NCBI RefSeq assembly: GCF_003047295.1
Contig: NZ_PZYZ01000002.1
Coordinates: 124,001-188,000 of the forward strand
Length of the DNA: 64,000 nucleotides
Direction of reading: 5' to 3'
Origin: Nocardioides sediminis
GTDB taxonomy: Bacteria; Actinomycetota; Actinomycetes; Propionibacteriales; Nocardioidaceae
In this document: positions 19,054-28,900 of the stretch, piece after piece
Position numbering within the stretch: position 1 is the first letter of the stretch
Layout of the letters: each line of letters begins with the position of its first letter
Position numbers and translations under genes: made by a program
The notes under the pieces: model-generated
Databases searched by the model: none
What the model saw: only the letters and a program-made list of their open reading frames with translations
Told to the model about the DNA's origin: nothing

Positions 19054-20076
19054 GTGGACGTCCCCACCTGGGTCTGGATCGCCACTGCCGTGGTGACCGT
19101 CGTCATCTTCACCTTCGACCTGGCCATCGTCGGCCGCCGACCGCACGAGCCCTCGATGCGCGAGTGCACGGCGTACCTGTCGATCTACGTCGGCCTGGCG
19201 GTGATCTTCGGCCTGGGGGTCTGGTACACCTCCGGCGGCACCTACGCCCTGGAGTTCTACTCCGGCTGGCTGGTCGAGTACTCGCTGTCGATCGACAACC
19301 TCTTCATCTTCATCATCATCATGAGCAAGTTCGCGGTGCCGCGTGAGCTCCAGCAGTACGCCCTGATGATCGGCATCGTGATGGCCCTGGTCATGCGGGC
19401 GATCTTCATCGCGGTGGGCGCGGCGGCGATCAACAACTTCAGCTGGGTCTTCTACCTCTTCGGCCTCTTCCTGATCTACACGGCGGTCAAGCTGGCCCGC
19501 GAGGGCGGCGAGGACGAGGACGAGTACGAGGAGAACAAGCTCGTCCTCTGGGTGGAGAAGCGCTTCCCGGCCACCAAGGAGTGGCACGGCCGCAGCATCT
19601 TCATCAAGGAGAACGGCAAGCGGATGATCACGCCGCTGTTCATCGTGATCCTCACCCTGGGCACCACCGACCTGCTCTTCGCCCTGGACTCCATCCCCGC
19701 GATCTTCGGCATCACCAAGGAGCCCTATCTGGTGCTCACGGCCAACATCTTCGCGCTGATGGGCCTGCGCCAGCTCTACTTCCTCATCGGTGGCCTGCTG
19801 CAGCGCCTGATCTACCTCTCCTACGGGCTCGCGTTCCTGCTGGCCTTCATCGGCGTCAAGCTGATCCTGCACGCGATGCACGAGAACGAGCTGCCGTTCA
19901 TCAACGGCGGCGAGCACATCACCTGGGCGCCGGAGATCCCGATCTGGCTCTCCCTGGTGGTCATCATCGCCACGCTCGCGGTCACGGCCGTCGTGTCGCT
20001 GTGGGCGTCGCGCCGGATGACGCCCGTCGAGCAGGACGCGGCGACCGGTCCGCGCCGCGACTGGGACGACGACTGA
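19054..20076 (+). CDS. TerC-family integral membrane protein (metal-export type)
   Basis: 340 residues with about nine membrane helices. The family marks are YSLSIDNLFIFIIIMSKF and LFALDSIPAIFGITKEPY, whose acidic residues lie in the membrane and are likely metal ligands. TerC/Alx/MeeF-type proteins export Mn2+ or help metalate exported proteins. I start at the GTG at 19054, seven bases after GGAGGAG; an in-frame ATG at 18901 lies inside the riboswitch and is rejected. The preceding Mn riboswitch supports a manganese role. Confidence 0.88.
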   Translation: MDVPTWVWIATAVVTVVIFTFDLAIVGRRPHEPSMRECTAYLSIYVGLAVIFGLGVWYTSGGTYALEFYSGWLVEYSLSIDNLFIFIIIMSKFAVPRELQQYALMIGIVMALVMRAIFIAVGAAAINNFSWVFYLFGLFLIYTAVKLAREGGEDEDEYEENKLVLWVEKRFPATKEWHGRSIFIKENGKRMITPLFIVILTLGTTDLLFALDSIPAIFGITKEPYLVLTANIFALMGLRQLYFLIGGLLQRLIYLSYGLAFLLAFIGVKLILHAMHENELPFINGGEHITWAPEIPIWLSLVVIIATLAVTAVVSLWASRRMTPVEQDAATGPRRDWDDD

Positions 20077-20100
20077 CCCCAGCCCCGCTCCACCGAGGAC

Positions 20101-20127
20101 GTCCCCGTCGGCTCAGCCGGCGGGGAC
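20101..20127. terminator. Bidirectional hairpin overlapping the kinase 3' end
   Basis: GTCCCCGTCGGC (20101-20112) pairs with GCCGGCGGGGAC (20116-20127), one G-T wobble, around a three-base loop TCA that is itself the kinase stop codon on the minus strand. It lies 24 bp after the terC stop and encodes the last kinase residues (VPAG). Good candidate terminator for terC. Confidence 0.65.
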
Positions 20128-21528
20128 GCACTCGTTGGTGGCCGGGGACTCGTCGCTGCCGCGGACGAGTCGCACCTCGAGGCAGATCTCGTCCCGGGTC
20201 CGGATGAGGACCCGGTCGCGGCCGGTGCGCTCGAAGTCGCCCGAGTCCAGCCGCTGCCAGATCCACCGGTCGCCCGGCTCGAGCTCGTCGCGTGTGCGCC
20301 AGCGGAACACGACGCCGTCCGCGGTCCGGGTGCCGGTCAGGGAGGGCGTCGCCGTGAGGTTCTGGGGGATGAGGTCGGAGGGGGTGGTCTCGGCCGGCGT
20401 GGTGGGACCGTCGGTCCCCGGCTCGTCGGGGCGGTCGCTGCCGCCGAGCAGAAGCCCGCCGACCGCCGCGGCGACGGCGACCACGCCGGCGACGGCCCAC
20501 ACGACGCTCGTGACACCGTTGCGGCCCGTCGCATCCTCGGCCTCCTGCTCCTCCTGGGCAGAGGCGATCCGCCGCGGGCCGGAGGCGGAGATGACCGTGA
20601 CGGCCTTCATGACCGTCCGGTCCTCCTCGGGCTCGGGCGGTGCGGCCCGGACCGAGGTGTCCGGTCGGTCGCCCTCCACGGCCACGGCGGTGCGCGACCA
20701 GCCGGCGGCCGCCTCGATCTGCTGGAGGCTCCGCGCCAGCTCCAGGGCGCTCTGCGGCCGGTGCGCGGGCTGCTTGGCCAGGCACTGCTGCAGGAGGCGG
20801 TCGAGCGCCGGCGGCACGTCGGGACGTTGGGTGGCCGGGGGAGCGGCGTGCAGGATGCGGGCGCTCAGGGCACGGGTCGAGTTGTCCCCCGACGGGATGG
20901 AGAACGGCGACCGGCCCACCAGCAGGTGCCAGATCGTCGCCCCGAGGGAGTAGACGTCGGAGGCGACCGAGCCGTTGGACCGACCGTCGAGCAGCTCCGG
21001 CGGAGACCACGGGTAGGAGATCCGGACGTCGCTCTCGCCCTCGATGTCGGCCATGTGGCCGGCGATGCCGAAGTCGGTGAGCGCCGGCTCGTGGTAGGTC
21101 GTGACCAGCACGTTGCTCGGCTTGATGTCGCGGTGCAGGATCCCGGACCGGTGCGCCGTCTCGATGGCGCTGGCCAGCTTGATGCCCGTCGCGACCGCGT
21201 CCACCACCGGCATCGGGTTGGAGCGGACGCGCACCCCGAGGTCCGGCGGCGGGCAGTAGCGCATGACGAGGTAGGGCCGCCCGCCGTCCTGGGTCACCCC
21301 GGCCGTGATCACCGAGACGATGTAGGGGTGGTCGGCCAGCCGGGCCATGGCGTTGGCCTCGGCGGTGAACAGCTGCTTCTCGCGGTCGTTGAGGGGTACG
21401 TCGGGGCGCACCACCTTGACGGCGACGCGCTGTCGCGGCCACTGCTGCTCGTAGAGGAAGACGTCGGCGAACCCGCCGCTGCCGAGGTGCTCGACGAACT
21501 GGAACCCCGGGATGACCGGGGCGCTCAC
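20113..21528 (-). CDS. Membrane-anchored serine/threonine protein kinase (PknB-like)
   Basis: 471 residues from a GTG overlapping the FHA gene stop (GTGA). Kinase domain about residues 9-270: glycine loop LGSGGFADV (15-23), Lys38 in VAVKVV, Glu57, catalytic HRD 132-134 in ILHRDIKPSNVL, DFG 152-154. All catalytic residues are present. A linker leads to one membrane helix (about 338-360) and an external domain of roughly 110 residues with two Cys (ICLEVRL and NECVPAG). No PASTA repeats. It likely phosphorylates partners of the linked FHA protein; the ectodomain ligand is unknown. Confidence 0.93.
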   Translation of the reverse strand: MSAPVIPGFQFVEHLGSGGFADVFLYEQQWPRQRVAVKVVRPDVPLNDREKQLFTAEANAMARLADHPYIVSVITAGVTQDGGRPYLVMRYCPPPDLGVRVRSNPMPVVDAVATGIKLASAIETAHRSGILHRDIKPSNVLVTTYHEPALTDFGIAGHMADIEGESDVRISYPWSPPELLDGRSNGSVASDVYSLGATIWHLLVGRSPFSIPSGDNSTRALSARILHAAPPATQRPDVPPALDRLLQQCLAKQPAHRPQSALELARSLQQIEAAAGWSRTAVAVEGDRPDTSVRAAPPEPEEDRTVMKAVTVISASGPRRIASAQEEQEAEDATGRNGVTSVVWAVAGVVAVAAAVGGLLLGGSDRPDEPGTDGPTTPAETTPSDLIPQNLTATPSLTGTRTADGVVFRWRTRDELEPGDRWIWQRLDSGDFERTGRDRVLIRTRDEICLEVRLVRGSDESPATNECVPAG

Positions 21529-22745
21529 AGCCCGCCCACCGAGCCGGCCGCGGACCCGACCTCGTAGCGCACCTCGTAGACCTCGGCCAGGTCGAGGGTG
21601 GTGCCGGGCTCGAGCACGTAGGCCTCGCCCGCGCGCATGCGTACGGGATCACGTCCGGGCATGGTGAGCATGGTGCCACCCCGGGAGTCCAGGTCGTGCG
21701 CGAGCACCTGCCAGCCGTCCAGCTCGATGTGCAGGTGCATGCGGGACACGAACGTGTGGTCGGGGGGGAGGTGCACCAGGTGCGGCCAGTCGGTCGTGCC
21801 CTCGAGGGGGGCCGGCTTGCGGCCGAGCACCACGCCCCGGTCCAGGGGCACGACCTCACCGGTCGGGAGGCGCAGGCCGCCCAGCGGCGGACGGGGAACG
21901 CGCCGGGGCTCCTGCGGTGCGACCTTCTGGTGGCACACCCGGCAGGTCGGCCGGGCCGGCGAGGTCAGGTGGCCCTGGGGGCAGCTGATCGCCAGGACGG
22001 TCTCGTGGGTGCCGTGACGCAGGTGGGCGGCCGGCTCGGGCCGGTGCACCGTCGCGCCGTCGTGGTCGTCGTGGTCCTCGACGTCCGCGTCGGGCTGCTC
22101 CGGTGCGGAGCGGATCGTGGTGTGCCCGCCCTCGCGGATGCGCTCCATGAAGCCGGGGTCGGGCTCGGTGGTGTCGTGGAGGGACCCGGTGTCCTCGCTC
22201 GCCGGTCGCTCCTCGAACCGGGCGCGGGGGCGGGGAGGCGGCGGGCCGTCGGGGCCACGGGCCGCCAGGATCGCGTCCGGGATGCCGTCGATCATGCCCG
22301 CGACCGGCGCGGGGGCGGGAGCGGCCACCACGGGGGCCGGGGCGACCTTGTGGGCGAGCGGCCGCACCTCCGCCCGGCTCGCGGCCACCACCCCGGCGAC
22401 CAGCCGGCGGGTGGGGGTCGCGTGCGCGGGGTCGGCGCCGCCGTCGAGGGCCAGGAAGCGGTCGGCGCCCAGCACGCGGACGTGCCCGGCACCCCGCGAG
22501 ATGCTCGTCGAGCCGCCGGAGGACAGGTCGACCACGGCCAGCGCGGGCGGATCGCCGTCGAAGGTCTTGTCGAGCACCGCGAGGACCTCCTCGGTGACCG
22601 AGGCGGTCGCGGGGCGGGCCAGCGAGACCAGCGCCCAGAGCTCCTCCAGCACGTCGTCGTCGTGCGGGTCGGTCACCAGGACCCAGTGATCACCGGCCCC
22701 CAGCAGGACGCCGTCCCCTGCGGCGTACCTGGTCTCCACGACCAC
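21525..22745 (-). CDS. FHA-domain protein with zinc-ribbon
   Basis: 406 residues. A C-terminal FHA domain (about 295-400) holds the phosphothreonine-binding signature GRK...SRMHLHIELDGWQV...LDSRGGT. Before it is a four-ligand ribbon CPQGH...CRVC (about 254-270). The N-terminal 130 residues form an unidentified globular domain, and residues 140-240 are Pro/Ala/Asp-rich. I start at the GTG at 22745, which has a GAGGAGA site; a GTG at 22775 is the alternative. It is translated with the kinase, so it is the likely reader or substrate of that kinase. Confidence 0.87.
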   Translation of the reverse strand: MVVETRYAAGDGVLLGAGDHWVLVTDPHDDDVLEELWALVSLARPATASVTEEVLAVLDKTFDGDPPALAVVDLSSGGSTSISRGAGHVRVLGADRFLALDGGADPAHATPTRRLVAGVVAASRAEVRPLAHKVAPAPVVAAPAPAPVAGMIDGIPDAILAARGPDGPPPPRPRARFEERPASEDTGSLHDTTEPDPGFMERIREGGHTTIRSAPEQPDADVEDHDDHDGATVHRPEPAAHLRHGTHETVLAISCPQGHLTSPARPTCRVCHQKVAPQEPRRVPRPPLGGLRLPTGEVVPLDRGVVLGRKPAPLEGTTDWPHLVHLPPDHTFVSRMHLHIELDGWQVLAHDLDSRGGTMLTMPGRDPVRMRAGEAYVLEPGTTLDLAEVYEVRYEVGSAAGSVGGL

Positions 22746-22784
22746 GCTGCGTCTCCTCGTTCCGTGCGAGTGCACCCGTCGGGG

Positions 22785-22790
22785 ACGATA
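22785..22790 (-). promoter_or_regulatory. Candidate -10 box for the FHA-kinase operon
   Basis: On the minus strand TATCGT fits TANNNT about 40 bp upstream of the chosen FHA start. No -35 is evident. Transcription from it would begin close to the alternative GTG at 22775. Confidence 0.3.
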
Positions 22791-22831
22791 GTGTCACCAC
22801 TCCGGGCCGTGGTGGGCCACTCCGTCCCAAC

Positions 22832-22860
22832 TTGTCCGCCGCCCGGTACGAACCTAGGCT
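22832..22860 (+). promoter_or_regulatory. Promoter for the giant-protein/MoxR operon
   Basis: TTGTCC (22832-22837) and TAGGCT (22855-22860) are spaced by exactly 17 bp, a good housekeeping-type promoter, 54 bp before the GTG at 22915. An AGGGGG site (22902-22907) precedes that start. Confidence 0.6.
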
Positions 22861-22914
22861 CCATCCTGCGCCGTCGGGGGACGGGAGCACATTCTCGCGG
22901 TAGGGGGCTGTCCA

Positions 22915-25900
22915 GTGGCTCGGGTTGGATTCCTGCGACGGCACCGTGCGGCCATCGCCTCCAACACCGCTCTCGTGATCGCCGCGGGAGCCGTGCTGGC
23001 CTACGCCGTCTCCGCCGACGGCTACCAGGCCCACGAGGCCGAGCTCAACGACGGCGGCATCTGGGTCGTCAACGGCAAGGAAGGCCTGCACGGCCGCATC
23101 AACAAGCCGATCAACCAGCTCGACAGCGTGGTCTTCGCCGACCGCGGGGACCTGCCGCTCGACGTCGTGCAGGACGGCGCCGCCGTGCTGGCCGTCGACG
23201 AGCGGGCCAGCACGGCCCAGGTCATCAAGCCCAGCACCTCCGAGCTCGACTCCACCGGCAGGATCTCCGTGCCCACCACGGGCGACCTCCAGCTGGCCGG
23301 CGGCACGCTGGCCTCGGTCGACGCCGAGACCGGGGGCCTGTGGGCCGCCCGCGTCGACACGGTCTCCGGCGCCTCGCTCGTCTCCGAGGTCGACCGCCAG
23401 TCGGACCCGGTCGAGGAGGTCGGCGAGGGCGCCGCGCTCGCGGTGAGCCAGGCCGGCACCGCCGTCGTCACCTCCGCCGAGGAACGCACGGTCACCTACC
23501 TCGTCGCCCGCGAGGGCGACTTCGCCGACCCGAGGACCGAGGACCTCCCCGACGCCTCCGGCGAGCCGACCGCCGTCACGACCGTCGGCGAGACGGTCGT
23601 GACCCTCGACGCCGGGACCGGCACCCTCGCCGTCCTCGGCGGGCCCACCGCCACGGTTCCCGAGGACAGCGTCCTCCAGCAGGCCGGGCCCAGCGCAGAC
23701 GCGGTGCTGGTCGCCAGCCGGGGCAGCCTGATGAGCGTCGACCTCGGCAGCGGCCGGGTCACGGTCGTGACCGAGGGGGTCAACGGTCAGGCCACCGAGC
23801 CGGTCCGCCTCGGTGCGTGCGAGTACGCCGCGTGGTCGGGCGGGCTGGGCACCGTCGCGGTGCGGTGCGGTGACGACGAGCCGACGGTCTCCACGCTCGG
23901 CGGCAAGGGGCGCGACCTCGCCTTCCGGGTCAACCGCGGCGAGATCGTGCTCAACGACGGCACGACCGGGTCGGTGTGGGACGTCGAGGACCTCGAGCCC
24001 CAGAAGATCGACAACTGGAACGCCTTCACCGCGTCCAAGAAGGTCGAGGACCAGGACAAGAAGAACGAGGAGCAGAGCACCGGCGACCGTCGACCGCCGA
24101 AGGCCAAGCCCGACCAGTACGGCGCCCGCCCGGGGCGGACGACCGTGCTGCACCCGCTCGACAACGACTCGGCCCCCGACGGCCGGCTGCTCAGCATCGT
24201 GGAGGTGGACGAGCCCACGGGCGGGGCGCAGGCCGAGATCAGCCCCGACGGCCAGACCATCGTGCTGTCGCTGCCGGAGGACGCCCGCGACACCAGCTTC
24301 GCCTACTTCATCGACGACGGGCGCGACAGCTCCGACAACGCGGTGATCTCGGTCGACGTCCGCGGACCCGGCGAGAACCGTCCCCCGGGCGTGCGCGACG
24401 GCTACGAGGCGCCGGTGTTCCGGGTCCCGGCCGCCGGGGCGCTGTCCGTGCCCGTGCTGGCCGACTGGCGCGACGACGACGACGGCGACACCGTGGTCCT
24501 CGACTCCGCGGTGGCCCTCGGCGGCCAGCAGACGGGCGCGGTGGCGCGCACCACCTCCGACGGCCGGATCCGCTTCACCGCCCCGCGCGACGGCGGCGAG
24601 CCGGTCCGGGTCCAGTACGCCGTCACCGACGGGCGGTCCGCGCCGGTCGAGCGTGCGATCACGTTCCAGGTGCAGGACAAGCTCGACCAGGACGCCTTCG
24701 AGGCCGACGCCCAGCCCGACGTCGTCCGTGGCGAGGTGGGCCAGCCCATCAAGATCCGGCCGCTGCTCAACGACCTGCCCGGCTCGGACCCGTCGACCCC
24801 CGAGACCGAGCTGGCCCTCGGTGGCAAGCTCCCGGGCCAGTCCGGCGCGACGATCAGGACCGACCTCGAGAACGGCATCATCACCTTCACCGGCTCCAAG
24901 GCCGGCACCTTCTTCCTCGACTACGACGCGGCCTACGGCAACGCGCCCCTCGACGGCAGCACCATCCGGGTCGACGTGCAGCCCGCCCGCGGCGACCGCG
25001 ACCCGGTCGCCATGCCCGACAGCCTCACGGTCTACGGCCAGTCGGCGGCGATCGTGGACGTGCTGGCCAACGACCTCGACCCGGCGGGCGGCCTGCTGGC
25101 GGTCCAGCGGGCCGAGGCGAACGACCCCGACCAGCTCGACGTCGCGATCATCGACGGCAGGTGGCTGCGCATCTCGGCGCGGCAGGGCGCGCTCTCGCCC
25201 AACCCGCAGCTCGTCTCCTACACGATCAGCAACGGCCCTTCGTCGAGCGTCGAGGGCGAGGTGTCGGTCAGCCTGCGTCCGGCCCCCAAGGACAACTCGC
25301 CGGTCACCGCGTCCGACCGGGTGCACGTGCGCGCCGGCACCTCGGTGACCGCGCCCGTCCTGGACAACGACCTCTCGCCGTCCGGCGACCGGCTCTCCCT
25401 GCTCGGCGACGTCGTGGAGGGCGCGCCCGGGGAGCTCGAGGTGATCGCCCCCCTCGACGTCAAGGGGGACGTCGGCCGGGCGTTCGTGTCGGGTCGCACG
25501 GTGCGCTACGTGGCGCCGCCCGACATCAAGCAGCGCGACTCATTCCAGATCCCCTACGTGGCCGCGAACACCACCGGGCAGACCTCGCCCGGACGGCTGA
25601 CCGTGATCATCACGCCGGCCGACGCGCCCAACACGGCACCCGAGCCGCCGACCCTGGAGTCGCGGGTCGTGTCCGGCGACACCGTCAAGGTCCGCCTCCC
25701 CGGCAGCGGCGTCGACCCGGACGGCGACCCGGTGACCATCGCGGGCATCACCTCCGCCCCGCGCAAGGGACGCCTGGTGGCCTTCGGCGGCAACTACCTG
25801 GAGTACCAGGCCTACCCGCGCACCGTGGGCACCGACGAGTTCGAGTACTCCGTCGTGGACACGCAGGGGGCCGCGGCGTCCGGGACGGTGCGCGTCGTCG

Positions 25901-28900
25901 TCGTACCGCCGGAGGAGCCGCAGAGCCCGCTCGCCGTCGACGACCAGCTGACCGTGGAGCCGCGGCGCACCGCCACGTTCGACCCGTTCGCCAACGACTT
26001 CGTCGCGCCCGGCGACGACGTGCAGATCGAGCTCGTTGACCCGCCGGCCGGGGTGTCGCTGGACGACGAGACCAGCCTGGTCACCGTGCCCGCGCCCGAG
26101 CGCCTCGACGCCGCCGCCGTCACGGTCGTCTACGAGATCACCAACGGCATCGACCGGTCGCGAGCCGTGATGAGGCTGGAGACGGCCGAGAACTTCAACA
26201 ACCCGCCGGTCCTCTACGACGCGTTCGGCCGCGCCGACGACAGCGAGAGCGTCACCGTCGACGTGCTCGACGGCGCCTACGACCCTGACGGGCGCGCCGA
26301 CGACCTCCGGGTGGCGGAGGTGCTCGGAGACCCGGAGGTGGCCCGCATCGACGGTGACCGGGTCAAGGCCAACCGTGCCGCGTCGCCGCTCGTGGTGCCG
26401 TTCCGCGTCGAGGACGCCGACGGCGCCTCGGCCACCGCGTCCCTCTACGTGCCGCCGACCGGCACCGGCATTCCCTACGTCAAGCCGGACGCTCTCATCG
26501 AGCTCGAGCGAGGGGGGCGTGCGTCGGGCAAGCTCGAGGACTACGTCGTCAACCCGTCCGGCGGGACCTTGCGGCTGACCGGCAAGCGCGCCGTCAACGC
26601 CTCGCCGGCCGCCCTGCAGCCCGCCCCCGACGGCGAGCGTGGCTTCACCATCGAGTCCGACGCCGAGTACCGCGGCCCCGGCGCCCTGCTGCTCGAGGTC
26701 ACCACCGCCACCGACCCCAGCGGCAACGAGGATCCCCAGGACCCGGCCGACGGCTACACGGCACTGCTGTCGGTCCCCGTCCAGGTCGGTGACGACACCC
26801 CCGAGCTCACCTGTCCCGAGACGACCATCCCGATCGCGGCCGGCCAGGTGTACGACCTCGACATCGGGTCGCTGTGCAACGTGTGGACGCTCGACCCCGG
26901 CGACGTCGACGACCTCGTCTACGACGGGACGTTCACCCAGTCGGTCCAGGGCGTGTCCGTCGCGGGCACCGGCAGCCCGGTGCTGCGCGTGAGTGCCGAC
27001 GAGGGCGCCACCGAGGGCGGCACCGCCGTCCTCTCGGTCACCGCCGGCAACAGCAACGCCGAGCAGATCCGGTTCCGCCTCGACGACGCGCCGCCGCCGT
27101 CGCTGCTGCCGATCCGCGTCGACGACCTCGAGGCCGGGCAGTCGCGCACCTACGACCTCGCGCCCTACCTCGAGCCGGGGGTCTCCCGGCCCGACCCGAC
27201 CGTCGTGTCGGTCGACCCCCTCGGTGGCTCCGGAGTGACCGCCTCGGCCAGCGGGTCGTCGGTCACGCTGAAGGCCGGCCCCGACGCCCAGGGGACGTCG
27301 GCGTTCCGGATCGTGATGAGTGACGTCTCCGACTCGAGGAGCCGCGAGCGCACCGCGGAGGGACGGATCCAGTTCGAGGTCCGGGGCACGCCCGGAGCGC
27401 CAGGACCGCCCCGCCCCTACCCGTCACAGCAGTCGCAGAAGATCTCGATGGGCTGGGAGCCGCCCAGCGACGACGGCGGCTCGCCGATCACCCACTACGT
27501 GGTGCAAGAGCAGCGCTACGGCAAGGAGATCACCTGTCGCACCAACGAGTGCGACTTCGGCGGTCTCGACAACGGCAAGCGCTACACGTTCAAGGTCGCG
27601 GCGGTCAACAAGGTCGGCCGGGGGGAGTGGAGCAGCGTCTCCAAGTCCGCCTTCGCGGACACGGCCCCGGGCCGGGTCGACGACATCCGCATGAAGACCC
27701 GCGGCGACCACACGATCACGATCGCCTGGAAGCCGCCCACGACGGTGACCTCCAAGGTGCTCAGCTACCACGTCACCTGGCTGGGCGGGGAGCAGACCGT
27801 GCCGGGTGACCAGACGTCCCTGCTCGTGGGTGGCCTGGACAACAACACGCAGTACTCCTTCACCATCAAGGCGCTCAACAAGGTCGGGTACGCCCCGCCG
27901 CGCACCTCCGACCCGTTCCAGCCGCTGGGCACGCCGGCGCCGCCGGGGACGCCGACCGTGGCGGACCTCGAGTCCGGTCTCGACCGCACCTCCGTGCGAG
28001 TGACGTGGCCGTCCACGTTGCCCGAGGGGCCCGGCGACACGCTCTACACGGTCAGCTACAGCACCGGCCAGGGCGCCGCCAACGTGCCCGGATGCGTCAA
28101 GGTGCAGGCCCTCACCTGCGTGCACTCAGGTGTGGAGTACGACGGGTCGACCTACGCCTACACCGTGCGAGCGCACAACGTGGCCAACACCTCCGGCCCC
28201 AGCCAGCCGGCGACCTTCCAGGCGGTCGGCAGGCCGGCCGCGTGGGGGGCGTGGGCCGTCGCCCCGACCGGCGCGGACCAGCAGCTCCGGGTGACCGCCA
28301 CGGCCCCCGACTCGCGCGGCGCCCAGTCGATCGCCAGCATCCTCGTCGGCGGCCAGGTCGTCTGGACCAACTCGGTCAAGGCGGGCGCGGGCATCAGCGA
28401 AGTGGTCCCGACCTCCACGAACGAGGCTCCCGCGCAGGTCCAGCTGCGGATGTGCAACGAGTTCGCCAGCCAGGGCGGCTGCTCCTACTCCGACGCCAAG
28501 ACCGCACAGAGCTACGGGCCGCTGCGCAGCAACCACCTCAACCAGCCCACGGCCTCGGTCAACGGCCTCAACGTCGTCTGGACCATCAGCGGCACCTCCA
28601 ACGGCGACGCCGCGATCGCCGGTGTCAGCATCGACGGCGGTCCGGAGGAGGCGGTGCGTCTCGGCGGCCCGGGCCAGTTCAGCTTCACCCGCAGCATGAC
28701 CGTGGCGGACTTCAACAGACGAACCGACGTCCGCGTCCGGTTGTACGACGATGCGCCCAGCGGGCGGGGAGAGGCGTACGCCTCCGCCGGGACCGAGTCG
28801 GGCGACCCGCCTCCTCCGACGGTCAACATCTACAAGCAGCGCTCGTGCAACGACGGCGACGACAACCCGGACAACGACTGCAGCAACCTCGGGCAGTTCG

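Noticed and set aside
22690..25326. An 878-codon minus-strand frame opposite the giant-protein gene
   Set aside because: It overlaps the clearly domain-structured plus-strand gene and the FHA start; composition is that of a shadow frame.
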